Shown: positions 24,501 through 33,601, counted from the first letter of the stretch. The stretch is DNA of 40,202 nt from CAZRIE01 sp964600075 (GCA_964600075.1 CAZRIE010000031.1:1-40202), one strand, 5' to 3'. The notes: a model not told the origin generated them from the letters alone. Numbers and translations are program-made.

Positions 24501-25457
24501 TTATTGATGTTCCTCCCAAATCAGGGCTGCCGCACCACAAATAGCTGCATTTTTTCCAATCATACCTGAAGTCAGTAGCTTTACCTTTCCCTTATATACA
24601 TCTAGAAGATAATCCTCGAAATAGGTCTGGAGAGGCTCCAAAATCCATTTGCCACTATTGACCAGGCCACCCATCAAAAAGAAGGCTTCGGGTTGTGAAA
24701 AAGTGGTAAAGTTGGCCATTGCCAACCCCATGATATTGGCCGTATAATCAAAGGCCTTGAGGGCAATCGGATCACCTTCCTCAGCAGCCTTTGTGATATC
24801 CTCACCATGCAGGTCATTGAAAGCGATATCACGAAATCGGCTATCGTCCATATATTTGCACAACATAAAGAGTATGGTTCGCTTTAGTCCCGTTGCAGAT
24901 ACGTAGGCTTCCAATCCACCTCTGATGTTAAGGCCTGTTAACCGGCCGTCGCCAATGGTCATATCTGTATGCCCCAGTTCTCCGGCAAAACCGTCGTACC
25001 CTTCAATGAGTTGTCCATTGGCAACGATACCTGCTCCCAGACCCGTTCCCAAGGTAATTACAATAAAATCGGTCATGTCTTTTGCATTGCCGAAAAGCAT
25101 TTCACCAAGTGCGGCTGCACTGGCATCGTTCATAATCCGCATAGGAAGATCAATTCGCTCTTTTAGTTTCTCCAAAATAGGTACCGTGCCTTTCCATTTT
25201 AGATTGGCCGCATTTTCAATGGTGCCATTTCTACTCGATGCATTCGGCGCACCGATGCCACATCCGATAAGGTTAACAGGACGCTCATATTTTTTGGTCA
25301 ACTCTTCAATACTATCCTTTATTTTATCCAAAAAATCATCAAAATCTTCGTAATCTTTAGTTCTAAAAAAAAGAGTTTCTTGGCAGTTACCTGTTTTTTC
25401 AACCAATCCAATTTTGGTCTTGGTACCTCCGATGTCGATTCCTACGACTAAGTCCAT
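24501..25457 (-). CDS. ROK-family sugar kinase without the zinc motif
   Basis: 318 residues. ATP-binding start VVGIDIGGTKTKIGLVE (about 4-20), catalytic region MRIMNDASAAALGEM and GTGLGAGIVANGQLIEGYDG, then GELGHTDM. Where ROK kinases normally have CxCGxxGCxE, this protein reads GRLTGLNIRGGLEAYVS: all the zinc-binding cysteines are absent while the Glu and the ROK His remain. Likely a cytoplasmic kinase for glucose or a related sugar, but the site is divergent. Heads an operon with two porins, which suggests uptake plus phosphorylation of the same substrate. Confidence 0.85.
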   Translation of the reverse strand: MDLVVGIDIGGTKTKIGLVEKTGNCQETLFFRTKDYEDFDDFLDKIKDSIEELTKKYERPVNLIGCGIGAPNASSRNGTIENAANLKWKGTVPILEKLKERIDLPMRIMNDASAAALGEMLFGNAKDMTDFIVITLGTGLGAGIVANGQLIEGYDGFAGELGHTDMTIGDGRLTGLNIRGGLEAYVSATGLKRTILFMLCKYMDDSRFRDIAFNDLHGEDITKAAEEGDPIALKAFDYTANIMGLAMANFTTFSQPEAFFLMGGLVNSGKWILEPLQTYFEDYLLDVYKGKVKLLTSGMIGKNAAICGAAALIWEEHQ

Positions 25458-25702
25458 ATAATATATTTATAATTTTAATTTTAAAGTTCCTCACATGATT
25501 AATAAATCACTATGAATCCAAAGGTTTGAAACTAGATATAAAAAGTAATGATTTATTACCTAATTTTGAGCTATCCAATACAATAACAAATCATAACCTA
25601 GATTCAAAATCGCAATACTAATTATTTAATTATCTGGTTTTAAGATATTTAAGAAAATAAAGCAGCTGTAACAATATTAGCTTGGCATTTTTAATGAAAG
25701 TA

Positions 25703-25745
25703 TGATTATTGTCATGTTTTCGGCAAAAAGCCATGTCTATTTTCG
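25703..25745 (+). promoter_or_regulatory. Crp/Fnr-type box plus -7, distant from the permease gene
   Basis: TGATTATTGTCA (25703-25714), 23 nt, TATTTTCG (25738-25745; one mismatch to TAnnTTTG). The annotated permease start is about 145 nt downstream of the inferred transcription start, leaving a long leader. Confidence 0.55.
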
Positions 25746-25769
25746 CTGTGAACGATTAATAAAAACGTT

Positions 25770-25856
25770 ATGCCTCATGAAGAAAATGCAAACTATCTTT
25801 ATTTTTTCAAAAACTTCACAAATGGCTTTAGACTTTGGTCTTACATGCACAAATAA
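25770..25856 (+). CDS. Possible 28-residue leader peptide
   Basis: Small frame beginning MPHEENANYLYFFKNF and ending about 40 nt before the permease ATG. It lies wholly inside the predicted leader of the permease mRNA. Rich in aromatic residues. Could be a leader peptide or chance; no homology recognised. Confidence 0.2.
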   Translation: MPHEENANYLYFFKNFTNGFRLWSYMHK

Positions 25857-25895
25857 CATCTAGCCAATCGAATACTACTTCTAAATTGTAATAGC

Positions 25896-27734
25896 ATGAT
25901 TATACTATTGGTCATTTTGACCATTACTATCGCTTTGTTCATTTGGGGAAAATTTCCACCTGATGTAGTCGCCCTCATGTCGATGTTGGCGCTGTACCTA
26001 ACAGGGATATTGGATATGTCGGAAACCTTGAGCGGTTTTAGTAACCCTACGGTACTGATGATCGCTGCCCTCTTTATTATTGGAGAAGGGCTAGCAAGAA
26101 CGGGATGGACCGCACTTGCAGGTCAAAAATTCGTTGCTTGGGCCGGAAAGAGTATACCTAAACTTTTGATCCTTGTAACCTTAGGGTCTGGTGTGCTGTC
26201 AGGTTTTGTAAGCAATACAGGAACGGTAGCCACATTGCTTCCAGTGACCGTTTCCGCCGCGTGGAAGGCGGGAACTCTGCCCTCTAAACTTTTGATGCCC
26301 GTAGCTTTTGGTTCCAATACGGGTGGATTATTAACCTTAACCGGAACTCCGCCTAATATTATCGTGAGCAATACCTTGACGGAAAAAGGTCTGGAGAGTT
26401 TTTCTTTTTTCGAGTTCGCGTTAATCGGACTGCCCCTTCTATTGATAGCCATCCTTTACTTTAGGTATGTAGGCTATAAATTGCTGCCCGATCACAAAAC
26501 CGAAAATCAGCCGGTCAATATTGATTCGGAAGTCCATAAATGGATTGCCAACTATAGTATCGGTCATAATATGTACCGTCTGCGCATTCGTTCAATGTCG
26601 CAATTAATTGACACCAAGATTGAAGATTGGGAGTTTGAGAAAAAATATAACGTATCCATCATGCGTTTGCGACGAAGGCATCCAAGCGTTTTAAAGGGTA
26701 CCGCTCCATTTGTTGAATTTCCAGAACCTAAAACGGTAATGCGCTATCATGATATTATTACGGTAAAAGGAACGGCAGATGATGTCGACAACATAATCTT
26801 GGAATTTAATCTGGGGATAATTCCTATGGTGTTCAAACCCTCGGAACTAAAAAATGAACTCATCAACCAAGAAGTCGGCATGGTAGAGATGATTATTACC
26901 CCGACTTCTTTTTTTGTGGGGCGTACCTTGCCTTTGGGTAAGTACCTTAGTACCTCAGGTATTCAATTATTAGGCGCATCGCGAGACGGCAGGCCAATAG
27001 CCGATAAGAATATAAAGATAAAAGCGGGCGATGCCTTCGTTATCAGGGGATCTTGGAAAAATATTGAAGCCTTACAGAGTGTTTACGAAAACCTGGTGAT
27101 TTCAGGAAGTCCCGAGGCGATGGCCAAGGATGTCGATGAGTTGACCCCGAAATCATACATTGCCCTTGGAACGTTGATTTTGATGATTCTGCTATTGGTA
27201 TTCGAAATATTTCCCGGTGCGATAGCGGCCCTGGTCTGTGCCGGTATTATAATGCTAACGGGATGTGTACCCATATCCAAAGCCTATCAGGGTATTAGTT
27301 GGACAAGCGTAGTCATGATTGCCGCTATGATACCTATGGGTCTAGCTTTACAGAAAACGGGTGCCGCTGAGATGGTCTCTAACGGATTGGTGAGCTACTT
27401 GGGTGAAATTCATCCCACCTTACTCTTAGGTGGTATTTTTTTAACAACTACTATCTTTAGCCAGACCATCAACAACTCGGCGACTGCGGTACTGATGGCT
27501 CCTATTGCACTTATGGCTGCCGTTTCTCTGGGCGTTTCCCCAAAACCATTTATGATCGTTGTGGCCATAAGTGCATCAACCGCTTTTTTGACACCGGTGG
27601 GTACTACGACCAATGCCATGGTCATGGGTTCAGGAGGATATCAATTTATGGATTACGTAAAAGTCGGTGGGCCACTTTTGCTTCTGTTCTTTATAATTAC
27701 AATGGTACTAGTACCCATTATATGGCCTTTCTGA
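25896..27734 (+). CDS. SLC13/DASS-type anion permease with two RCK_C domains
   Basis: 612 residues. Two membrane halves (about 1-200 and 415-612), each with the SLC13 hairpin and SNT-like signature: SNTGTVATLLPV and TLTGTPPNIIVSNTL in the first, NNSATAVLMAPIALMAA and TPVGTTTNAMVMGSGGY in the second. Between them two cytoplasmic TrkA_C/RCK_C domains (about 210-300 and 325-400). Relatives import sulfate, dicarboxylates or other anions by sodium symport; the substrate is not decidable here. Predicted to be under the Crp/Fnr-type promoter at 25703. Confidence 0.9.
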   Translation: MIILLVILTITIALFIWGKFPPDVVALMSMLALYLTGILDMSETLSGFSNPTVLMIAALFIIGEGLARTGWTALAGQKFVAWAGKSIPKLLILVTLGSGVLSGFVSNTGTVATLLPVTVSAAWKAGTLPSKLLMPVAFGSNTGGLLTLTGTPPNIIVSNTLTEKGLESFSFFEFALIGLPLLLIAILYFRYVGYKLLPDHKTENQPVNIDSEVHKWIANYSIGHNMYRLRIRSMSQLIDTKIEDWEFEKKYNVSIMRLRRRHPSVLKGTAPFVEFPEPKTVMRYHDIITVKGTADDVDNIILEFNLGIIPMVFKPSELKNELINQEVGMVEMIITPTSFFVGRTLPLGKYLSTSGIQLLGASRDGRPIADKNIKIKAGDAFVIRGSWKNIEALQSVYENLVISGSPEAMAKDVDELTPKSYIALGTLILMILLLVFEIFPGAIAALVCAGIIMLTGCVPISKAYQGISWTSVVMIAAMIPMGLALQKTGAAEMVSNGLVSYLGEIHPTLLLGGIFLTTTIFSQTINNSATAVLMAPIALMAAVSLGVSPKPFMIVVAISASTAFLTPVGTTTNAMVMGSGGYQFMDYVKVGGPLLLLFFIITMVLVPIIWPF

Positions 27735-27861
27735 AATCAAAAAAACTTAGCGCATGTTTCGAAAAACACAACCTTAAGTTCACATTAAGCATATTGAAAA
27801 AACCCTAACGAGTTGTATTTTTAAAGTACGATACGGCAAATACTTTAAAATGGTAAGGCAC

Positions 27862-28072
27862 GTGGTACCATCCATATAAAACAGCTAAGGAATTCAAGAA
27901 AAAAATGGCCTATTTCAGTATAGAATTTGCCGTACATCAAGGGCTAAAAACCTATTCGGGCGGGCTTGGCTTTTTGGCAGGTTCCCATATGCGATCGGCC
28001 TTTGAGCTAAGGCAGAACCTAATTGGTGTCGGTATGTTGTGGAAATATGGGTATTATGATGAGCTATATTGA
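27862..28072 (+). pseudogene. N-terminal remnant of an alpha-glucan phosphorylase
   Basis: The reading frame from about 27862 (WYHPYKTAKEFKKK) through the ATG at 27905 encodes MAYFSIEFAVHQGLKTYSGG and LGFLAGSHMRSAFEL, then VGMLWKYGYYDELY and a stop. This is the start of the GT35 alpha-glucan phosphorylase family (glycogen breakdown), whose members are several hundred residues long; only about 70 remain. The codon before WYHPY is ACG, perhaps a lost ATG. The stub ends 5 nt before the stop of the convergent phosphofructokinase gene, so the rest was deleted. Confidence 0.85.
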
Positions 28073-28077
28073 GTTCT

Positions 28078-29403
28078 TTATTTCATAGAGAAGGGTTGGC
28101 CGGTACTCTGCAGGGCGGCAAACCAAAACTCCCCTTCCATATCGATTTTTTTTCGCTTGTTCACGACCTTTGAGATGGGCAGGTAGACAAAGTGGTTGTT
28201 GAGCCGGCCCACCACAAATTTTGTTTTGCCCGCCATTGCCCCATGTACGGCTTGGTACGCAAGCCTATTGCAAAAAAGACTGTCGTTAGAATTCGCAGGA
28301 GCACTTCTGACAATATAACTCGGATCGATATATTTGATAGTCGTTTTGGTTCCTATATTATCAAAATATTCCTTTATGCGTTGCTTTAAAAATAGGCCAA
28401 TATCTTGATGCTTAATATTTCCTGAGGCATCTTTTACTTGGCCGTCTTCGGTGTCGAACAAATTTTGCCCTGCACCTTCGGCAACAACGATTATGGCATG
28501 GTGCTTGAGATCCAGACGTTTTTTCAATGCTTCAAGAAAACCATTTTCACCATTAAGTTCAAAATCCATTTCTGGCACTAGTACAAAATTGACTACTGGC
28601 ATTGCTATGGTAGTAGACGCTGCAATAAAGCCACTATCCCTTCCCATTAATTTTACGATGGCAATACCGTTGAACGCTCCGGTCGCTTCGTTATGTGCAT
28701 CCCTGATGATAGGGCTTGCGACATCGAAAGCAGTTTCGAAGCCAAACGATTTATCGATCAGGTCAATGTCGTTGTCAATGGTCTTGGGAATTCCCACGAC
28801 AGCGATAGCCAAACCCCGTTTTTCGATTTCATCCCCTATGGCATTGGCACCTTTTAAGGTTCCGTCGCCACCAATGGTGAACAAAAGATCAATAGCATTT
28901 TTTTCGAGGGTGTCGACCATTTCTGAAACCGGCTGTGCACCGCGTGAAGACCCCAACATTGTACCCCCGAATTCATGTATGTTCTTTACCTTATCTGGTG
29001 TAAGGTCTATGAATTCATGACCATTCTCAGGTATCAATCCTTCAAATCCATATCTAACTCCAACGATACGTTTCACACCATAAAAGTAATGTAGTGCCAT
29101 GACCAAACTACGTATTACGTTGTTGATACCTGGGCAAAGTCCACCACAGGTCACGATGGCCGCCGTAGTTTTCTTGGGTTCAAAAAATAGCTTTTCTCGT
29201 GGTCCGGCCTTCTCTAGACATTCCGGTCCCTCTTTAGTTTTCATGCAGCGATTGAAGCTTTGCAAAGAAACATCTACGAGAATCCTATTGTTTGGTTCGA
29301 CAAAATTAAAGATTTTGTCCCCCCTTGTTTTACTTAACTGTAAGGGCGAAGTAATCGATGGGACACCTAAAGTTGGTATATCAAAGCTATTATCGGTATG
29401 CAT
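28078..29403 (-). CDS. 6-phosphofructokinase, Gly/Lys (group II, probably ATP-dependent) type
   Basis: 441 residues, longer than the E. coli type because of an N-terminal extension (about 1-80). TCGGLCPGINNVIR (phosphate/nucleotide loop), TIGGDGTLKGA, GIPKTIDNDID catalytic loop, and MGRDSGFIA are intact. The two positions that separate donor types read Gly in GGDGT and Lys in PKTIDND; the known pattern is Asp/Lys for pyrophosphate enzymes and Gly/Gly for classical ATP ones, while Gly/Lys occurs in ATP-using members of the plant/trypanosome/spirochaete branch. Converts fructose 6-phosphate to the bisphosphate. Neighbour of the lost glycogen phosphorylase, so the pair once linked glycogen to glycolysis. 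Confidence 0.9.
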   Translation of the reverse strand: MHTDNSFDIPTLGVPSITSPLQLSKTRGDKIFNFVEPNNRILVDVSLQSFNRCMKTKEGPECLEKAGPREKLFFEPKKTTAAIVTCGGLCPGINNVIRSLVMALHYFYGVKRIVGVRYGFEGLIPENGHEFIDLTPDKVKNIHEFGGTMLGSSRGAQPVSEMVDTLEKNAIDLLFTIGGDGTLKGANAIGDEIEKRGLAIAVVGIPKTIDNDIDLIDKSFGFETAFDVASPIIRDAHNEATGAFNGIAIVKLMGRDSGFIAASTTIAMPVVNFVLVPEMDFELNGENGFLEALKKRLDLKHHAIIVVAEGAGQNLFDTEDGQVKDASGNIKHQDIGLFLKQRIKEYFDNIGTKTTIKYIDPSYIVRSAPANSNDSLFCNRLAYQAVHGAMAGKTKFVVGRLNNHFVYLPISKVVNKRKKIDMEGEFWFAALQSTGQPFSMK

Positions 29404-29440
29404 ATAATTTGGTGTTTCGGAAATTTTCTAGTACAAAATA

Positions 29441-29483
29441 GAATATTACATAATTATAAAATCCCATTTTATGACATCAGTTA
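29441..29483 (-). promoter_or_regulatory. Weak candidate Crp/Fnr box upstream of phosphofructokinase
   Basis: TGACATCAGTTA (29472-29483) has one arm mismatch; at the standard distance on the minus strand stands TAATATTC (29448-29441), two mismatches. Position fits, quality poor. Confidence 0.3.
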
Positions 29484-29540
29484 TATTCACTATTGATAAA
29501 TTAAATTTAGGTACTACCCTATCCATTGAACAAAAAAGCT

Positions 29541-29572
29541 AAAAAAAATGAAACCGACAAAAAACATCGGTT
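29541..29572 (-). terminator. Rho-independent terminator after the cytochrome gene
   Basis: On the minus strand, AACCGA (29572-29567) pairs with TCGGTT (29557-29552) across a 9-nt loop, followed by CATTTTTTTT. It lies about 160 nt past the cytochrome gene stop and before the phosphofructokinase promoter. The rest of 29404-29729 shows nothing else. Confidence 0.6.
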
Positions 29573-29729
29573 CTAAGACTAGCTAATCCAACATAAAGGC
29601 GCAATATACCTATGTTTGGGGTATGTACTAAAAATATTCTCGGTTTTTCCAAAAGGGATCTAAGCCAATTGGAAAACAGCTAAGAATGCCAAAGGTAATT
29701 TTTATTTAAAATGGAAATCTATAATGAAG

Positions 29730-30728
29730 TTAATGATCGGTATCGAAATTGACACTCCAAATGCCTCGGATTTCCCTGACATCATAACCCACGGCCTTAT
29801 CCTTTGGATATAAATTTTTTAGCGTAGCTAAGGTTGCCGGTAGAATTTGTTTATCGGGCTTGCCATGACATTGAAGACATAAAGCATTGGTGGAAATGGG
29901 ATAGTAAAAACTGACCTCGCCATTTTCGCTGTATACAATAGGTTCTATATTTTTGCCTGATGTTATGCTCTTTTTAAAGGATGCGATGTGTTTCAGTTGC
30001 TCAGCAGAGGCCTGATTGTTTGGGTTTCTAGGTTTGTCGGAAACCCTTTTGATAATAGCGTTTTTCATTATGGACACACTATCTGTCAGTTTCGTAGCTT
30101 CGGTATTGCAGAACTGGATCGCTTCAACAGTTCCATTTTCCTGAATGGCCTTTATTAAGTTTCTACCCAAATGGGCCTCGGCTTCCATAGCATAGGCAAG
30201 TCCGATGGCGGCATATTCCTTTTCGGGTTCCAGAACAGCAAAACATTGGCATTCTCCCATTTTCGATCCTTTTTTATGCGCTTTTTGAAAATAGGCTTCG
30301 AACCATTCCGGGCGCTCGATTTCGTTATCATAGATATAGTCGGCAATCTGAGCAACGGCATCATCGGGATTGGGCATATACGGCATAGGGCCAAACTTAG
30401 CATGGGCACCGAGCATTTTTGATTCCGTTTCCGGATCGTTGACCCATCGAATCAACGCTTCCGTAAATGCCTCTTTGGTTACGCTAGAATCGATATAGTG
30501 TCTTTTTATGGTCTCCATGGGCGGGGCGATCATCGCTGCCCTTGAAGCCTTCGGATTATGGCAGATATAACATTCTTTTTCCATAAAAACTTTTCCCGGA
30601 TGTTGTTTAATCCTTTGCGCTTCATTTGTCGCGGGCACCTCACCAAGCGATTCCATTTTGGTTTTTTTGACATCTTTACAACTTGCCAATAGCAAAACAA
30701 AGACGAGAAAAATCGAATACTTTTTCAT
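29730..30728 (-). CDS. Cytochrome c / DUF3365 (Tll0287-like) diheme lipoprotein
   Basis: 332 residues from the ATG at 30728, which opens a lipoprotein signal (MKKYSIFLVFVLLLASC, Cys17). First domain: mono-heme cytochrome c with CYICH and distal Met in IAPPM or MPYMPNP. Second domain (about 150-330): DUF3365/Tll0287-like heme sensor or electron carrier fold, with CLQCH near the C-terminus. Envelope-located electron transfer or heme-based sensing. A Crp/Fnr gene lies just upstream in the same direction (about 100 nt), so oxygen or redox control is plausible. Confidence 0.85.
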   Translation of the reverse strand: MKKYSIFLVFVLLLASCKDVKKTKMESLGEVPATNEAQRIKQHPGKVFMEKECYICHNPKASRAAMIAPPMETIKRHYIDSSVTKEAFTEALIRWVNDPETESKMLGAHAKFGPMPYMPNPDDAVAQIADYIYDNEIERPEWFEAYFQKAHKKGSKMGECQCFAVLEPEKEYAAIGLAYAMEAEAHLGRNLIKAIQENGTVEAIQFCNTEATKLTDSVSIMKNAIIKRVSDKPRNPNNQASAEQLKHIASFKKSITSGKNIEPIVYSENGEVSFYYPISTNALCLQCHGKPDKQILPATLATLKNLYPKDKAVGYDVREIRGIWSVNFDTDH

Positions 30729-30831
30729 TCCGATGGATTTTAGTATGCAAGCTCTACTTTTTATCCATAGTAAAAAATGACTTTCATCAGGCACCGAGAA
30801 ATAAAATCCCCAAAGAGATAGTACTTTGGAA

Positions 30832-31464
30832 TTATAGCGAAATAACCTTAATGTAGTTTCGGTGGAGTTTTACTTTCTCCATATTTTCCAACTTTTTCAA
30901 CAAGCGCGAAACCACTACTCTAGAAGTATTAAGGTCATAAGCGATTTCTTGGTGTGTACCATAAATGACCTTGCTATTGGTAACCTTAATTTTATCTTTT
31001 AGATACTTCAGTAGGCGTTCGTCCATTTTTAGAAAGGCGATACTATCTACGGTATCTAGAAGTTCATTCAACCTTGTATGATAGGTATTAAGCACAAAGT
31101 TCCGCCAACTTTGATAAGCTGTTAACCACTCTTCCATTTTAGCTACGGGTATCATGATTACCTTGGTGTCCGTCTCGGCAACTACCCTGACTTCACTTTT
31201 GATCTGACCAACGCAACAGACCATGGTCATGGCACAGGTATCCCCATCATGAAGAAAATAAAGTAATAATTCGTTTCCACCTTTATCTTCTCGAAGCACT
31301 TTGATAACCCCAGAAACCAGCAGCGGCATTGATTTGATATATTGCCCAATATCCATCAATTTTTCGCCATCGGTAAATTCTCTAATTACACCAATTCGAT
31401 TGATTTCCTCTAGTAGTTCTTCCTCGAAAATGTGTCCATAAAGTTCAGTCAATTCTTTAAACAT
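30832..31464 (-). CDS. Crp/Fnr-family regulator with a Cys cluster
   Basis: 210 residues from the ATG at 31464 (an upstream in-frame ATG at 31527 is less likely). Beta-roll about 20-120 with GDTCAMTMVCCVG (C77, C83, C84), a cysteine pattern shared by many flavobacterial members and possibly redox-active; then a Crp helix-turn-helix (about 165-200, HQEIAYDLNTSRVVVSRLLK). At the recognition-helix position of CRP E181/FNR E209 it has Val, so it probably does not read TGA half-sites as the REC-Crp protein should. No TGA-N6-TCA box of its own. Likely controls the cytochrome gene downstream or distant targets. Confidence 0.88.
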   Translation of the reverse strand: MFKELTELYGHIFEEELLEEINRIGVIREFTDGEKLMDIGQYIKSMPLLVSGVIKVLREDKGGNELLLYFLHDGDTCAMTMVCCVGQIKSEVRVVAETDTKVIMIPVAKMEEWLTAYQSWRNFVLNTYHTRLNELLDTVDSIAFLKMDERLLKYLKDKIKVTNSKVIYGTHQEIAYDLNTSRVVVSRLLKKLENMEKVKLHRNYIKVISL

Positions 31465-31642
31465 AAATTTAGCTATTTGAAGTTCGCAATAGCATGAAAT
31501 TGGTGATATCGGTTCCCTTATTCGCACCGATAAGTCTGCATTCTTCGGTAACGGACAAAAGATTTTCTTTTCCTATCAATTCTAAAAAAACTTCATTTAA
31601 AAGATTTAACCCGAAGGTATTTTAGGAATGACCTACCGACAA

Positions 31643-31685
31643 TGACATTTATCATAAATAGCGTCATGGCTTCGCACTATATTTG
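31643..31685 (+). promoter_or_regulatory. Crp/Fnr-type box plus -7 of the ligase/hydrolase operon
   Basis: TGACATTTATCA (31643-31654), 23 nt, TATATTTG (31678-31685), full match to TAnnTTTG. Transcription should start near 31690; the ATG at 31744 follows. Confidence 0.75.
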
Positions 31686-31743
31686 AAATTATATCAAAGC
31701 ATAATAAAGCCAAGCGGTATTGGGCAGAATTGAACGACCAGCT

Positions 31744-33600
31744 ATGGGAAAATACCAAGTAGATAAAATCGATAAAGATTCCAGAGCGAGATTCGCTAAA
31801 CACTTGCTGAACGATATTACCGCATTGGAAATTATGCTGAAAAAAGGAATGATCGAAAACGATATTACCCGTATCGGTGCCGAACAAGAGTTTTGTCTGG
31901 TCAATGAAAATTGGCGGCCTACCAAAAATGCCACACAAATATTGAACGTTATTGACGACCCCCATTTCACCAACGAAATTGCACGTTATAATCTCGAGAT
32001 CAACCTGGACCCGGAAGAATTGAAAGGCCCTTGTTTCTCAGTAATGGAAAAGAAATTAAGGGACTTTTTAAACAAAGCCGCCTTAAAGGCCGGCGAGTAT
32101 GACACCAAAATTTTATTGGCGGGAATTTTACCGACGATCAGCATGAAGGAGCTTTCCATGGAATTCATGACTCCGAGTGCTAGATATGAGTTACTGAACG
32201 CGGCCATAAAGCACTTGCGAAAAAAAGATTTTGAATTCCATATCCGCGGGGTCGATGAGCTTTCGGTACATTACGATTCGGTGCTATTCGAAGCCTGCAA
32301 TACCAGTTTTCAATTACACTTACAAATTGCTCCTGATGATTTCATAGCGAGTTATAATTGGGCACAGGCGATTTCGGGCCCTGTGTTGGGTATTTCGGCC
32401 AACTCTCCACTATTGATGGGTCGGGAACTTTGGAGCGAAACGCGTATTGCCTTATTTCAACAGAGTATCGATACCAGAAGCTCTTCCTATTCCCTAAAGA
32501 ACAAGCTGCCGAGGGTAACCTTAGGCAATAAATGGGCATCGGGATCAATTGCAGATATTTACAAGGATGAAATTGCTCAATATGAATTAATGTTATCTAC
32601 CAACATTAAGAAAAACTCACTTGAGGAACTAAAAAAAGGAAATATTCCAAAGCTCGAGGCACTTAACCTGCACAATGGTACCATTTACCGTTGGAACCGC
32701 CCCTGCTACGGTACCACTGAAAAAACAGCACATATCCGTATCGAAAACAGGTACCTCCCATCAGGTCCGACCGTCCTGGATGAAATGGCCAACTTTGCTT
32801 TTTGGGTTGGGTTGATGAAGTCCAGACCGGCCGAATTCGATGATATGGCAAATACGATGGATTTCAGGGATGCCAAAGATAATTTTATTAAAGCAGCCAG
32901 AAACGGATGCCATAGTATGATGCATTGGAGGGGTAAAAGTATTTCGACCCGAGAATTGGTCATTAAGGAACTTCTTCCTTTGGCATATGAAGGATTAAAA
33001 AAATGTGCCATCGATAAGAAAGACATCGAACATTACCTGAACATTATTGACAAGAGGGCCAATGGAATGACCGGGGCAACATGGAGTATTGGTAATTATC
33101 GCCAGCTCAAAAAGAAAATGAAACAGGACGATGCCCTAATTTCTTTGACCAGAATAATCTATGAAAACCAGCAGACCTCATTACCCGTTTCTGAATGGTC
33201 TATGTTAAAAAATAGTTCTGAAATCGGTACGAATGCTTTCTTGGCAGAACATCTCATGTCCACCCAACTTTTTACAGTCAATGAAAACGATTTGGCCGAT
33301 ATGGCCACCAGTATTATGGAGTGGAGCAATATACATCACGTTCCGGTATTGAACGACGATCACGAGCTGTGCGGTTTATTGACTTGGAACCATATGGTAG
33401 AATATTTAAAGGAGAAATCGGATATTACAGGAACAATAGTGGGGCAACTCATGGTAAAACAGGTCATCAGCGTTACACCGCATACCAAAATAGAGACCGT
33501 TTCTCAATTACTCAAAAAGTATAATATCGGTTGTCTTCCGGTCGTAAATGATAATAATTTGGTTGGAATAATCACTGCTAATGATATAGCCCAGATATAA
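31744..33600 (+). CDS. GCS2-type glutamate-cysteine ligase-like protein with CBS pair
   Basis: 618 residues from ATG 31744 (TTG at 31720 is possible). Residues about 1-490 are a carboxylate-amine ligase of the glutamate-cysteine ligase 2/YbdK class: IGAEQEFCLVNENWRP, RYNLEINLDPEEL, HIRIENRYLPSGPT, and NGMTGATWSIGNYRQL. Residues about 505-618 are two CBS motifs (MSTQLFTVNEND...HHVPVLNDD; MVKQVISVTPHT...GCLPVVND), which in other proteins bind adenine nucleotides. The fusion suggests a ligase, or a glutamyl-amide forming enzyme, regulated by energy charge. Followed after 1 nt by an AstE/AspA-type hydrolase gene. Confidence 0.88.
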   Translation: MGKYQVDKIDKDSRARFAKHLLNDITALEIMLKKGMIENDITRIGAEQEFCLVNENWRPTKNATQILNVIDDPHFTNEIARYNLEINLDPEELKGPCFSVMEKKLRDFLNKAALKAGEYDTKILLAGILPTISMKELSMEFMTPSARYELLNAAIKHLRKKDFEFHIRGVDELSVHYDSVLFEACNTSFQLHLQIAPDDFIASYNWAQAISGPVLGISANSPLLMGRELWSETRIALFQQSIDTRSSSYSLKNKLPRVTLGNKWASGSIADIYKDEIAQYELMLSTNIKKNSLEELKKGNIPKLEALNLHNGTIYRWNRPCYGTTEKTAHIRIENRYLPSGPTVLDEMANFAFWVGLMKSRPAEFDDMANTMDFRDAKDNFIKAARNGCHSMMHWRGKSISTRELVIKELLPLAYEGLKKCAIDKKDIEHYLNIIDKRANGMTGATWSIGNYRQLKKKMKQDDALISLTRIIYENQQTSLPVSEWSMLKNSSEIGTNAFLAEHLMSTQLFTVNENDLADMATSIMEWSNIHHVPVLNDDHELCGLLTWNHMVEYLKEKSDITGTIVGQLMVKQVISVTPHTKIETVSQLLKKYNIGCLPVVNDNNLVGIITANDIAQI

Positions 33601-33601
33601 T

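Larger units (their letters stand above)
25458..25895. other. Divergent intergenic region of ROK and permease genes
   Basis: 438 bases, very AT-rich. It holds a wider palindrome TGATTAATAAATCA (25496-25509), the Crp/Fnr-type promoter at 25703-25745 and a 28-codon frame (25770-25856). Nothing else recognised. Confidence 0.5.

Noticed and set aside
25496..25509. TGATTAATAAATCA palindrome before the ROK gene
   Set aside because: Arms are separated by 8 nt instead of 6, so it does not fit the regulon site.
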